Shown here piece by piece: positions 46,141-55,057 of a stretch of DNA of 64,000 nucleotides. Below the pieces are notes generated by a model that did not search any database, had not been told where the DNA came from, and saw nothing but the letters and a program-made list of their open reading frames with translations. Position numbers and translations under genes: made by a program. Location: contig JABSSL010000003.1 of NCBI GenBank assembly GCA_013214355.1, positions 62,001 through 126,000 on the forward strand. Reading direction: 5' to 3'. Source of the stretch: Saprospiraceae bacterium. GTDB taxonomy: Bacteria; Bacteroidota; Bacteroidia; Chitinophagales; Saprospiraceae. Each line of letters starts with the position of its first letter. Position 1 is the first letter of the stretch.

Positions 46141-46320
46141 ATGGGCAAGATCAAGATTACTCAAGTTAAAAGCCTCATCAAGCGTCCACAGCGTCAGAAA
46201 GATACGATGAAAGCCCTGGGTCTTAAGCGTATCAACCACAGCGTGGTGAAAGAGGTAAATCCGCAGATCGCGGGTATGGTAGCTAAGATTAGCCACTTGG
46301 TAAAAGTGGAAGAAGTTTAA
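46141..46320 (+). CDS. rpmD: 50S ribosomal protein L30
   Basis: 59 residues, found by reading the gap between rpsE and rplO: ATG at 46141, stop TAA at 46318. MGKIKITQVKSLIKRPQRQ and LGLKRINHSVVKEVNPQIAG are standard L30 sequence (KIxQxKSxIxRPxxQ and LGLxRI). Order rpsE-rpmD-rplO is canonical for the spc operon. Confidence 0.97.
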   Translation: MGKIKITQVKSLIKRPQRQKDTMKALGLKRINHSVVKEVNPQIAGMVAKISHLVKVEEV

Positions 46321-46402
46321 AAGGAAGTGTTTAGTCGATCCGAAAAGGTACTTTCCGAAGTAAACCATTCAGTCGCCCACTCACTCAAATAATAGAAAGA
46401 AA

Positions 46403-46849
46403 ATGGAATTACATAATTTAAAGCCTGCTGCAGGATCAGTCAAGAGTCGCAAAAGAATCGCCCGGGGTCAAGGTTCCGGAAGAGGCGGTACGTCGACACG
46501 TGGACACAAAGGGGCAAAATCTCGATCTGGCTGGAAGTCTAAGCGTAATTTCGAAGGGGGTCAGATGCCCATCCAAATGCGTTTGCCTAAGCGTGGATTT
46601 AAAAATCCTAATCGCGTAGCTTATGTTCCCATTAATGTGGAACGATTACAGGAGATCGCTGACAAATACAAGTTAGATACTATCAATGTAGAGGCCTTGA
46701 TCTCTGCGGGTATCGTACGTAAAAATGACAAAGTAAAGATTCTAGGGTCTGGCGAATTGAGTGCCAAACTTGCAGTGAGCGCTCATGCGGTATCTGCTAG
46801 TGCTCAAAAGGCAATTGAGGCGTGTGGAGGATCTGTTAACCTCGTATAA
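46403..46849 (+). CDS. rplO: 50S ribosomal protein L15
   Basis: 148 residues: the Gly/Arg-rich N-terminal extension RIARGQGSGRGGTSTRGHKGAKSR, then GGQMPIQMRLPKRGFKN and LGSGELSAKLAVSAHAVSASA. A late-assembling 50S protein reaching into the subunit core. 9 bases before secY. Confidence 0.98.
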   Translation: MELHNLKPAAGSVKSRKRIARGQGSGRGGTSTRGHKGAKSRSGWKSKRNFEGGQMPIQMRLPKRGFKNPNRVAYVPINVERLQEIADKYKLDTINVEALISAGIVRKNDKVKILGSGELSAKLAVSAHAVSASAQKAIEACGGSVNLV

Positions 46850-46858
46850 TTTTAACTG

Positions 46859-48235
46859 ATGAAAAAGTTTTTCGACACACTAAAGAATATTTGGAAGATT
46901 CAGGAACTGAGAAACCGCATTTTATTCACTTTAGGAATATTGTTGGTTTTCCGTTTCGGAACTTTTATTGTGCTACCAGGGGTTGATCCAGCGGCTTTAA
47001 AGGATGCGATAGCCAATAACGCTAATCCAAATGATCTTTTAGGTCTGATCAATATGTTCACAGGGGGAGCTTTTAACAATGCCTCTATCTTAGCCCTTGG
47101 TATCATGCCTTATATCACGGCTTCGATCATCGTGCAATTGTTAGGGTTCGCTTTGCCATATTTCCAGAAGTTGCAGCAAAGAGAGGGTGAGTCCGGTCGT
47201 AAAAAACTTAATCAAATTACACGTTTACTGACGGTAGCTATCACCTTGGTACAAGGAGGTGGATACCTTACTTATATCAAGAGTATGGGAGCGATTGATC
47301 CTTCTATTCCCGAAGCGATCTTCTGGTTCTCTAACATCATTATTCTATCGTCAGGTACCGTATTCTCCATGTGGTTAGGTGAGCGGATTACAGATAGAGG
47401 AATTGGAAACGGTATTTCTTTATTGATTACGATTGGTATTGTGGCTACACTTCCTCGTGCCCTAGCTTTCGAACTACAGGCTCAGTTGGCCGGTGGTGGA
47501 TTGCTAATGTTCGTAATTGAATTGGCAGCGCTATTCATGGTAACCTTAGCCACGGTGCTGATAGTTACTGGGGTACGCCGAATACCGATTCAGTTTGCTA
47601 AGCGAATGGTCGGACGAGGCTCGTCTAGTATGCCTGTATCTGGTGCTAGAGATTATATCCCTGTAAAAGTGAATGCGTCTGGTGTAATGCCTATCATCTT
47701 TGCACAGGCTTTGATGTTCTTGCCAGCCGTTATTGCTCAGTTCTTTGCTGGTAGCGGAAGTGATGTACAATCTAGTGGCTTATTGAGAGCACTGAATGAC
47801 TTCACCTCTGGACCCTACAACATCATCTACTTTGTACTGGTCGTGGTATTCACTTATGTTTATACTGCTTTGATGGTGAATCCACAGCAATATGCGGAGT
47901 ACCTAAAGCGACAAAACGCTTTTATTCCTGGTATCAAGCCGGGTAAAGCTACTGCGGATTTCATTGATGCCGTAACGACTAGAATTACTTTGCCAGGTTC
48001 TATATTCCTTGGTCTAATTGCCATTTTACCAGCTGTTGTTACAGCGATGTTCAATGTCAATGCCGCTTTCGCTGCTTTCTTCGGTGGTACTTCACTACTG
48101 ATCATCGTAGGGGTGGTACTAGATACCTTGCAGCAAATTGAGAGTCACTTGTTGATGCGCAGATATGATGGTCTAGTGAAATCTGGCCGTCTACAGGGTA
48201 GAAGCAGAATGCAAGGAATCGGCGCGAATATGTAA
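46859..48235 (+). CDS. secY: Protein translocase subunit SecY
   Basis: 458 residues with ten membrane helices. N-terminal RNRILFTLGILLVFRFGTFI, plug region around GGAFNNASILALGIMPYITASIIV, LSSGTVFSMWLGERITDRGIGNGIS and the cytosolic loop KRQNAFIPGIKPGKAT, which contacts SecA and the ribosome. Central pore of the Sec translocon. A CCTGA/TCAGG-type small hairpin (48242-48257) follows the stop. Confidence 0.98.
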   Translation: MKKFFDTLKNIWKIQELRNRILFTLGILLVFRFGTFIVLPGVDPAALKDAIANNANPNDLLGLINMFTGGAFNNASILALGIMPYITASIIVQLLGFALPYFQKLQQREGESGRKKLNQITRLLTVAITLVQGGGYLTYIKSMGAIDPSIPEAIFWFSNIIILSSGTVFSMWLGERITDRGIGNGISLLITIGIVATLPRALAFELQAQLAGGGLLMFVIELAALFMVTLATVLIVTGVRRIPIQFAKRMVGRGSSSMPVSGARDYIPVKVNASGVMPIIFAQALMFLPAVIAQFFAGSGSDVQSSGLLRALNDFTSGPYNIIYFVLVVVFTYVYTALMVNPQQYAEYLKRQNAFIPGIKPGKATADFIDAVTTRITLPGSIFLGLIAILPAVVTAMFNVNAAFAAFFGGTSLLIIVGVVLDTLQQIESHLLMRRYDGLVKSGRLQGRSRMQGIGANM

Positions 48236-48393
48236 GATTTTCCCTGAGTATTCAGGGACTCAATATAGGGCAGGGTCATGATCCTGTTCCGCTGGATGGA
48301 GCAAGACTAAATAGAGGAGTAGATAGAATTGAGGAGAGAGAGAAGGGGATTTAGTTTGCTCCATTCAGTATTATAAATGTTTTCCATCTCCAT

Positions 48394-49221
48394 TTGCCCA
48401 TGATTTTCTATAAGACTCAAGAAGAGATTGAAAGAATTAGGGAGAGCTGTCTGTTGGTTTGTAAAGCCTTGACGGAGGTCGCAAAGGTGATCAAGCCTGG
48501 TATTTCAGCAGCAACGATTGATACTTTGGCAGAGCAGGTCATTCGCGATAATGGTGGAGTTCCTGCGTTCAAAGGGTATCGTGGTTTTCCTTCAACGCTT
48601 TGCGTTTCTGTGAATGAAGGCGTTGTACACGGGATTGCTACGGAAGACTTGGTCTTTAATGATGGAGATATTGTATCTGTAGATTGCGGGGTTTTGATGA
48701 ATAATTTTCATGGAGACTCTGCTTACACCTTTCCCTTGGGTGATGTTTCTGAAGAGGTGATGGAGTTGTGTAGAGTGACGAATACCTCATTGTATAAGGG
48801 AATACGAAGTGCAGTAGTGGGAAACCGATTGGGAGATATTGGCTTTTCCATTCAGAATTACGTGGAAAGGTTACACAAGTATAGCATCGTGCGTGAGTTG
48901 GTAGGACATGGGATTGGAAGAGACTTACACGAAGCTCCGGAAGTTCCCAACTATGGGAAAAGAGGTCGTGGCCCCAAACTGAAAGAAGGTTTGGTAATAG
49001 CGATCGAGCCCATGGTAAATCTAGGAAGAAAAGAAGTTCGAACGGCGAAAGATGGGTGGACAGTGATTGCAAAAGACCTGAAACCCTCGGCGCACTACGA
49101 ACATACTGTAGCCGTCAAGGATGGCGAAGCAGATATATTGTCGGATCACAGTGGAGTAGAGGCTGCTATTTTGGACAATGATAACGTAAAGTCAGTGAGC
49201 CTCAAGACTGCTGCGGTTTAG
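48394..49221 (+). CDS. map: Type I methionine aminopeptidase
   Basis: 275 residues. Removes the initiator Met from nascent proteins using two metal ions; ligands are seen in VSVDCGVLMNN (Asp), FHGDSAYTF (Asp), VGHGIGRDLHEAP (His), VIAIEPMVNL (Glu) and YEHTVAV (Glu). A second ATG two codons in (MIFYKTQEEIE) is the more usual family start and cannot be excluded. C-terminal 25 residues (SGVEAAILDNDNVKSVSLK) extend beyond the typical catalytic core. 158 bases after secY. Confidence 0.97.
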   Translation: MPMIFYKTQEEIERIRESCLLVCKALTEVAKVIKPGISAATIDTLAEQVIRDNGGVPAFKGYRGFPSTLCVSVNEGVVHGIATEDLVFNDGDIVSVDCGVLMNNFHGDSAYTFPLGDVSEEVMELCRVTNTSLYKGIRSAVVGNRLGDIGFSIQNYVERLHKYSIVRELVGHGIGRDLHEAPEVPNYGKRGRGPKLKEGLVIAIEPMVNLGRKEVRTAKDGWTVIAKDLKPSAHYEHTVAVKDGEADILSDHSGVEAAILDNDNVKSVSLKTAAV

Positions 49222-49270
49222 CCTTAAAAGTTTTTTTGAGTCGTAGCAATAGTAAGTAAATAATTTTGTG

Positions 49271-49278
49271 TATCTTTG
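49271..49278 (+). promoter_or_regulatory. Possible promoter -7 element upstream of infA
   Basis: TATCTTTG followed by CA, matching the -7 consensus; no good -33 element at 20 bases. If active it would start transcription within about 12 bases of the infA ATG. The TTG within it makes a false start codon for a longer reading frame. Confidence 0.4.
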
Positions 49279-49296
49279 CACTCCGAAATTTCAGCT

Positions 49297-49515
49297 ATGG
49301 CAAAAAAAGATCTAATTAAGCAAGACGGTATTATTGAAGAAGCGTTATCTAACGCTATGTTCCGGGTCCGGTTAGAAAATGACCACCAGATCGTAGCGAC
49401 GATTTCCGGTAAGATGAGAATGAACTACATTCGAATTTTACCTGGAGATAAGGTAGCCGTTGAGATGTCCCCATACGATCTTACTCGCGGAAGGATCATC
49501 TATCGTTACAAATAA
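49297..49515 (+). CDS. infA: Translation initiation factor IF-1
   Basis: 72 residues from the ATG at 49297: [66 protein letters not shown]-fold protein that blocks the A site during initiation. An upstream TTG in frame (49276) is rejected because it falls inside a promoter element. Confidence 0.98.
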   Translation: MAKKDLIKQDGIIEEALSNAMFRVRLENDHQIVATISGKMRMNYIRILPGDKVAVEMSPYDLTRGRIIYRYK

Positions 49516-49552
49516 TCAGTAATTCTGAATTGCAAATAATAAATGCTTTATC

Positions 49553-49669
49553 ATGAAAGTAAGAGCATCAGTCAAGAAACGTACTAGTGATTGCAAAATT
49601 GTAAGACGCAAAGGAAAGTTGTACGTGATTAACAAGAAGAATCCTAAGTTCAAGCAACGTCAAGGATAA
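49553..49669 (+). CDS. rpmJ: 50S ribosomal protein L36 (zinc-free form)
   Basis: 38 residues, found by reading the gap after inf[21 protein letters not shown] and the end [12 protein letters not shown]. Only one of the four zinc ligands of C+ L36 (a single Cys14) remains, so this is the C-minus, zinc-independent form. Usual position infA-rpmJ-rpsM. Confidence 0.97.
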   Translation: MKVRASVKKRTSDCKIVRRKGKLYVINKKNPKFKQRQG

Positions 49670-49756
49670 TTAATTTAATTCTTAAGCTGATTGGATAGGC
49701 TTACTTCTCAGCAAGACTGCTCAGTAAGTATTCCAAGCACACAAACCATATAATCA

Positions 49757-50134
49757 ATGGCTCGTATTGCAGGTGTAGATTTGCCTAGAAACAAACGCGG
49801 GGTTATCAGTTTGACTTACATTTACGGAATTGGCCCAGCTAAGGCTAGAGAAGTACTAGCACAAGCAGGTATTGACGAAAGCGTAAAGGTACAAGACTGG
49901 ACTGATGACAATATCAAGAGTATCTCCGTCTATATCACTAATCAATTGACGGTAGAGGGGGAGCTACGTTCTGAGGTACAGATGAACATCAAACGTTTAA
50001 TGGATATTGGTTGCTACCGAGGGTTACGTCACCGTAAGGGACTTCCGTTGAGAGGGCAGAGAACGCAAACCAATGCCAGAACCCGTAAAGGTAAGCGTAA
50101 AACAGTTGCTAATAAGAAGAAGGTTACTAAGTAG
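49757..50134 (+). CDS. rpsM: 30S ribosomal protein S13
   Basis: 125 residues: [25 protein letters not shown], and [27 protein letters not shown]. Head protein that contacts L5 and P-site tRNA; ends in a long basic tail. 44 bases before rpsK. Confidence 0.98.
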   Translation: MARIAGVDLPRNKRGVISLTYIYGIGPAKAREVLAQAGIDESVKVQDWTDDNIKSISVYITNQLTVEGELRSEVQMNIKRLMDIGCYRGLRHRKGLPLRGQRTQTNARTRKGKRKTVANKKKVTK

Positions 50135-50178
50135 TGCCGGCTTAGGAGTTATTCATCTTTCAAAATTTTTGCGATCAA

Positions 50179-50568
50179 ATGGCGAAGTCAACCAAAAAAG
50201 TCAAGAAGCGGAAGGTAAAAGTGGAACCAGAAGGCTTTGTGTTTATCAAAGCAAGTTTCAACAATATTATCATCTCTCTTACCAATAAGCAAGGACAGGT
50301 AATCTCTTGGGCATCGGCTGGTAAAGCTGGATTCAGAGGTTCTAAGAAAAACACTCCTTATGCTGCTCAGGTAGCTGCATCTGATGCCGCTCGAGTTGCT
50401 TTCGAAGCAGGAATGAGAACAGCAGAGGTATTTGTGAAAGGACCTGGATCAGGAAGAGAGGCAGCTATCCGTGGAATCGATGGTGCTGGCATCAAAGTAA
50501 GCCGCATCAAGGACGTAACGCCTATTCCACACAACGGTTGTCGTCCACCCAAAAGAAGAAGAGTATAA
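50179..50568 (+). CDS. rpsK: 30S ribosomal protein S11
   Basis: 129 residues: [43 protein letters not shown] and [26 protein letters not shown]. Platform protein near the E site. The -NG-CRPPK end includes the Asn that forms isoaspartate in E. coli. Confidence 0.98.
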   Translation: MAKSTKKVKKRKVKVEPEGFVFIKASFNNIIISLTNKQGQVISWASAGKAGFRGSKKNTPYAAQVAASDAARVAFEAGMRTAEVFVKGPGSGREAAIRGIDGAGIKVSRIKDVTPIPHNGCRPPKRRRV

Positions 50569-50674
50569 TTCTTCTTCAAGATTATCGATATTATAAAATA
50601 AGTAACGGTGAAAAGAGGCGAAACCAACTAGTAAATCGGCCTTTTATCATCACTAAGCAAATCTTTTAGCTAAA

Positions 50675-51286
50675 ATGGCAAGATATACTGGACCCACATC
50701 GAAGAAGGCAAGAGCACTAGGGGAGCCTATTTTCGGGTTTGATAGAGCCTTTGAGAAAAAGAAGTATCGACCAGGCCAGCACGGTAATTCTCGTAGAAGA
50801 AGACAACGCTCTGACTATGCGCTTCAATTGCTTGAAAAGCAGAAGGCAAAATATACTTATGGAGTTTTAGAGCGCCAATTTAGGAATCTTTTTGAGAAGG
50901 CTAGCCGTAAAAAAGGGGTAACTGGTACTGTATTGCTACAGTTATTGGAAGCTCGCTTGGACAATACGGTTTTCCGTCTAGGATTGGCACCAACCAGAAG
51001 AGCCGCTCGTCAATTGGTTTCTCACAAACACATTCTATTGAATGGTGTAGTGACCAATATCCCATCTGCTCAACTGCGATCTGGTGACATTATTTCTGTA
51101 AGAGGAAAATCTCAGGGGATGTCAGTGATTAGAGATAGTGTAAGTGCTAAGAACGATGTGCGAAAGTTCCCTTGGCTAGAGATGAATCCGGATACGATGA
51201 GTGGAACCTTCCTCGAGTATCCCGAACGAGATCAGATACCAGAGAAAATCAACGAGCAGCTAATCGTTGAATTGTACTCTAAGTAA
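50675..51286 (+). CDS. rpsD: 30S ribosomal protein S4
   Basis: 203 residues: [20 protein letters not shown], a zinc-free N-domain, an S4 RNA-binding domain [25 protein letters not shown]. One of the primary 16S binders and in E. coli the regulator of the alpha operon. Followed by a hairpin with UUCG loop. Confidence 0.98.
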   Translation: MARYTGPTSKKARALGEPIFGFDRAFEKKKYRPGQHGNSRRRRQRSDYALQLLEKQKAKYTYGVLERQFRNLFEKASRKKGVTGTVLLQLLEARLDNTVFRLGLAPTRRAARQLVSHKHILLNGVVTNIPSAQLRSGDIISVRGKSQGMSVIRDSVSAKNDVRKFPWLEMNPDTMSGTFLEYPERDQIPEKINEQLIVELYSK

Positions 51287-51298
51287 GATAAAAAATGG

Positions 51299-51316
51299 CA
51301 GCCTTTTCGAAGGCTG
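51299..51316 (+). terminator. Terminator-like hairpin after rpsD (UUCG loop)
   Basis: CAGCCTT (51299-51305) and AAGGCTG (51310-51316) enclose TTCG, a stable tetraloop; followed by TCAATTTTG. May partially end transcription before rpoA. Confidence 0.5.
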
Positions 51317-51383
51317 TCAATTTTGCTATGTAATAGGCTATACGCTTTAGCTCTTTTTTTCCCGTCAAAGTTTCAAACGACAT

Positions 51384-52382
51384 ATGAGTATATTAAACTT
51401 CCAGAAGCCCGACAAGATCGTATTGCAAAAGGCAAATGATTTTGAAGGGACTTTTGAATTCAAACCTCTGGAGCCTGGCTTCGGCCAAACCGTTGGCAAT
51501 GCCTTACGCAGGGTGTTGCTTTCCTCATTGGAAGGCCACGCTATCTCTGCGGTGCGTATCGCAGGTGTTGACCATGAGTTTGCCACCATCCGAGGTGTTG
51601 TACAAGATGTCATCGAAATCATCCTTAACCTCAAACAAGTACGCTTAAAACAGCTTATTACTGATGATGATGTAAGCACTGAAAAGATCTATCTCACCAT
51701 CAGTGGCAAGGATGAGTTTAGAGCAGGTGATATTGAAGAACACACCAACGTGTTCAAAATCATGAACCCTGACCTACTGATCTGTAATATGGAACCCTTT
51801 GTTAACCTGGAAATGGAATTGACAGTTACCAAAGGTCGTGGATATGTACCAGCTGACGAAAACTTACCCAAAGATGCACCTATCGGAGTTATTCCAGTAG
51901 ATGCGATCTATACGCCTATCAAGAATGTTGCCTACCGAATCGAAAATACTCGTGTAGGACAAAGAACGGACTACGAAAAATTGACCATCGATGTTAAAAC
52001 AGATGGTACCATTCACCCCGAAGATGCCATTAAGGAAGCTTCTCGTATCTTGATCCAGCACTTGATGTTGATCACGGATGAGAATATCACCTTTGATGAC
52101 GCTTCTAGCCGTGAAGACAATATCGTGGATGAGCACATCTTGCACATGCGCAAGCTGCTCAAGACTTCTCTGGAAGACCTCGACTTGTCCGTACGTGCCT
52201 ACAACTGCTTGAAGGCAGCTAAGATCAATACCTTGGCGGAACTAGTGAAGTATGACACACATGAGCTGTTGAAGTTCCGTAACTTCGGTAAGAAATCTTT
52301 GGTAGAGATCGAAGAATTACTACAAGACAAAGGTTTAACCTTTGGTATGGATCTTTCCAAATATAAATTGGAAGAAGACTAA
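51384..52382 (+). CDS. rpoA: RNA polymerase subunit alpha
   Basis: 332 residues. N-terminal dimerisation domain with [22 protein letters not shown] and [13 protein letters not shown], followed by the C-terminal domain [20 protein letters not shown] and [19 protein letters not shown], which contacts UP elements and activators. Canonical position between rpsD and rplQ. Followed by two terminator hairpins. Confidence 0.98.
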   Translation: MSILNFQKPDKIVLQKANDFEGTFEFKPLEPGFGQTVGNALRRVLLSSLEGHAISAVRIAGVDHEFATIRGVVQDVIEIILNLKQVRLKQLITDDDVSTEKIYLTISGKDEFRAGDIEEHTNVFKIMNPDLLICNMEPFVNLEMELTVTKGRGYVPADENLPKDAPIGVIPVDAIYTPIKNVAYRIENTRVGQRTDYEKLTIDVKTDGTIHPEDAIKEASRILIQHLMLITDENITFDDASSREDNIVDEHILHMRKLLKTSLEDLDLSVRAYNCLKAAKINTLAELVKYDTHELLKFRNFGKKSLVEIEELLQDKGLTFGMDLSKYKLEED

Positions 52383-52394
52383 GAATTAAATTGA

Positions 52395-52420
52395 GGCCTG
52401 CTGCGTCAAGCTAGCAGGCC
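52395..52420 (+). terminator. Hairpin 1 after rpoA
   Basis: GGCCTGCT (52395-52402) pairs with AGCAGGCC (52413-52420), followed by GCTTTTAT. Confidence 0.6.
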
Positions 52421-52442
52421 GCTTTTATAAAAAGATACAGGC

Positions 52443-52464
52443 AGTCCTCTCAGAGGACTTTTTT
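52443..52464 (+). terminator. Intrinsic terminator 2 after rpoA
   Basis: AGTCCTC (52443-52449) pairs with GAGGACT (52453-52459) around a 3-base loop and runs into six T residues (52459-52464). A textbook rho-independent terminator, unexpected between rpoA and rplQ. Confidence 0.75.
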
Positions 52465-52563
52465 CATAATAGCAATAACCTTTACCGATTAAACGAACAA
52501 GCCTGTTGTCAAAGATCTTTAGATCAATCGGCTTAAAGGTGTTGCGAAGCAAACAATTGAATC

Positions 52564-53061
52564 ATGAGACACGGTAAGAAAGTAAACCATCTCGGACGGA
52601 AATCAGCCCACCGTAAAGCGCTTATGCGCAATTTGGCTATCGCTTTGATTGAGCACAAAAGAATCAATACTACTTTGGCTAAGGCCAAAGCGTTGAGAAA
52701 ATTTGTTGAGCCATTGGTGACTAAGTCTAAAACTGACACGATGCACTCCCGTCGTGTAGTCTTCAGCTATCTTCAAAACAAAGAAGCGATCAAGGAATTG
52801 TTCGGTATCGTTGGTCCTAAGGTAGGTGAGCGCCCAGGTGGATATGTGAGAGTGATTAAGACTGGATTCAGAAAAGGGGATGGTGCCGAAATGGCAATGA
52901 TCGAGTTGGTAGACTTCAACGATGTCTACAGCGTTGATTCTGGTGAAGGTAAAGGTGGTGGCCGTCGTCGTCGCCGTCGTAGAGGAGGTAAAGGTGGTGG
53001 AGCTGCTGCAGCGGCCGCAGGTGCAGCTACAGTTGCAGCTACTTCTGAAGAGGAAGAATAG
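52564..53061 (+). CDS. rplQ: 50S ribosomal protein L17 with low-complexity C-terminal tail
   Basis: 165 residues. Core [45 protein letters not shown] and [25 protein letters not shown] is typical. From about residue 125 a long tail of Gly/Arg ([14 protein letters not shown]), then Ala/Thr, ending in SEEEE, is not part of the core fold. Binds near the exit tunnel. Follows two terminators, so it may have its own promoter; none is clear (AACCTTTA near 52477 is a poor match). Confidence 0.97.
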   Translation: MRHGKKVNHLGRKSAHRKALMRNLAIALIEHKRINTTLAKAKALRKFVEPLVTKSKTDTMHSRRVVFSYLQNKEAIKELFGIVGPKVGERPGGYVRVIKTGFRKGDGAEMAMIELVDFNDVYSVDSGEGKGGGRRRRRRRGGKGGGAAAAAAGAATVAATSEEEE

Positions 53062-53101
53062 TAGACTTGAGGATGCAGATCCTCATCTCGAATCTTATAA
53101 G

Positions 53102-53134
53102 AACGGGAAGGTTGCCTTAGGCAGCCTTCCCGTT
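53102..53134 (+). terminator. Terminator of the ribosomal superoperon
   Basis: AACGGGAAGGTTGCC (53102-53116) pairs over its length, with one G-U wobble, with GGCAGCCTTCCCGTT (53120-53134), followed by TCTCGTTCT. Strong stem immediately after rplQ. Confidence 0.8.
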
Positions 53135-53254
53135 TCTCGTTCTGCTGGATTGTGTTTGGTTAACAGAAATGAAATCATCTTTCTTAGAAATTTGGGTGGA
53201 TCTGTTTTCGATTCCCCTTACCTTTAGGCATCTCTAAAACCCAGCTCCTGATAC

Positions 53255-55057
53255 ATGACCCTGTATGACAAGTCAATCGCCGTACTGCCTTTCGTAAATA
53301 TGAGTTCCGATGCGGACAATGAATACTTCAGCGATGGCATAACGGAAGAAATTATAAACGCGCTTACGGCAATCAAGCACTTGAAAGTTACCGCTCGAAC
53401 CTCCTCCTTTGCCTTCAAGGGGAGAGCCACCGATGTTCGATCCATTGGCCAACAACTGGGGGTGATTACGGTGTTGGAAGGTAGTGTCCGAAAGGCGGGT
53501 AATCGAGTGAGGATTACTGCTCAGCTTGTGCGTACGGATGATGGTTTTCAATTGTGGTCGAGGTCTTTTGATCGAGATTTGGAAGACATATTTGCGGTGC
53601 AGGACGAGATTAGCCTATCAATCGCCGACCAAATCCGAGAGAATTTTGGTCACTTAGAATTCCAGGATCAGTTGATTCAAACCCCTAATGTTAGCGTATC
53701 GGTTTATGAACGCTATCTGGAGGGGCGTGCCTTTCTTCATCGGTTCAATACTTTGGATGTGCAGCGGGGACTCTCCATCCTGGAAGATTTGACCCGGACC
53801 CACCCTCATTTTGCTTTAGCAAAGGTAGGCGTTCAATATGCCTATAACATGATGGCTGCCGCCGGATTTATGCCCGCTGGAGAATCCTTGGCGAAAGGGA
53901 AACCTTTTCTAGATGAGGCCTTAGCCATTGATGAAAAACTCCCGGAATGCCATCACTCTCTAGGTTGGCATAGCCTCAATCAGGATTGGGACTTTATCCA
54001 GGCAGCCCGCCACCTGAAGCGCGCCATTGAACTTCGCCCGGGATATGCCGATGCATATCAGAAATTGTTTATCACCCTAGCATTAGAAGGCAAGTTAGAA
54101 GAAGCACATGGGCATGTTGAGACGGCCTTGCAATTAGATCCGCTGGCCCCTCTCAATAACTATTTCATCTCTTATTCCTACTATTTGAACCAAGAATTTG
54201 AGCTATCTAATCAGCACTTTGAGCATACCTTTGAGTTGGAACCCTCCTTTATGGTTGGCTACTCAATTTATGGTCTTTCCTTGGCATTGCAGGATCGTAC
54301 AGCTTTTCTACTAGAGCGAGCAAAAGCCATCGAGCACATCAGCGGGAGCGAAGTAGAGCGACTCATCATGAGTACCTTGGCTTGGAGTAAGATGGGGAAT
54401 GTACAAGAAGCAGAAGCTGGTATTTCACAATTGGAGAGCCACCTTAGAGGGGTGAGGCGAGAACGAGTTCGGTTCTTCCTAATCTATATTGAAAGTATTT
54501 TGGGGAGAGTGGATAGAGCCATGCATCATGTAGAACAAGGCGTGCAATTTCGGGAGCCTTTGATGACTTTATTAAAAGTAGATCCGCTCCTGAAAACAAC
54601 AGCTTTAGTTGAAGAGCGAAAGTATCAGAAACTACTGAGGACGATTTATCTGAAGTCTGATACGCAGGAAAGTACAACTGAAAGTCAAGAGAGTGGACCC
54701 TTCAACCAAGCAGAGACTGTTCAATTCACTCAGCGCTTGGAAGAACTAATGCGTAGGGATAAGCCTTATCTAAATCCTTCCTTGTCACTTAGAACCTTGG
54801 CTGAGGCACTAGAATTGCATCCTAATAAACTTTCTTGGCTCATTAATGAAAGCATTGGGCAAAACTTTAATACCTATGTAAATGCCTTTCGATTGGACGC
54901 CTTTAAGGCACTAGCATTGGACCCCAGAAACCGACACCTCACCCTGCTGGGATTGGCCTATGACAGTGGCTTCAACTCTAAGACGGTTTTCAATTCCTAC
55001 TTTAAGAAGGTGGAGGGAATGACACCAAGAGTGTGGTTGAAGCAAAAGCTACTGTAG
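53255..55057 (+). CDS. TolB-like/TPR/AraC-type HTH regulator
   Basis: 600 residues, no signal peptide or membrane helix. Residues 5-130 form a TolB-like N-terminal domain as seen fused to bacterial adenylate cyclases and regulators (SIAVLPFVNMSSDADNEYFS, GITEEIINALTAIKHLKV, VLEGSVRKAGNRVRITAQL). Residues 150-460 hold TPR repeats (ECHHSLGWHSLNQDWDFIQA, YADAYQKLFITLALEGKLEE). The last 100 residues are an AraC double HTH (LRTLAEALELHPNKLSWLIN, LLGLAYDSGFNSKTVFNSYF). A transcription factor whose sensor part is unusual. The next gene starts directly after its stop codon (TAG then ATG). A -7-like TACCTTTA sits at 53219. Confidence 0.85.
   Translation: MTLYDKSIAVLPFVNMSSDADNEYFSDGITEEIINALTAIKHLKVTARTSSFAFKGRATDVRSIGQQLGVITVLEGSVRKAGNRVRITAQLVRTDDGFQLWSRSFDRDLEDIFAVQDEISLSIADQIRENFGHLEFQDQLIQTPNVSVSVYERYLEGRAFLHRFNTLDVQRGLSILEDLTRTHPHFALAKVGVQYAYNMMAAAGFMPAGESLAKGKPFLDEALAIDEKLPECHHSLGWHSLNQDWDFIQAARHLKRAIELRPGYADAYQKLFITLALEGKLEEAHGHVETALQLDPLAPLNNYFISYSYYLNQEFELSNQHFEHTFELEPSFMVGYSIYGLSLALQDRTAFLLERAKAIEHISGSEVERLIMSTLAWSKMGNVQEAEAGISQLESHLRGVRRERVRFFLIYIESILGRVDRAMHHVEQGVQFREPLMTLLKVDPLLKTTALVEERKYQKLLRTIYLKSDTQESTTESQESGPFNQAETVQFTQRLEELMRRDKPYLNPSLSLRTLAEALELHPNKLSWLINESIGQNFNTYVNAFRLDAFKALALDPRNRHLTLLGLAYDSGFNSKTVFNSYFKKVEGMTPRVWLKQKLL

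Noticed and set aside
49276-49296. TTG start giving a seven-residue longer IF-1
   Set aside because: The TTG is part of the TATCTTTG promoter-like element, and the 72-residue form matches the family exactly.
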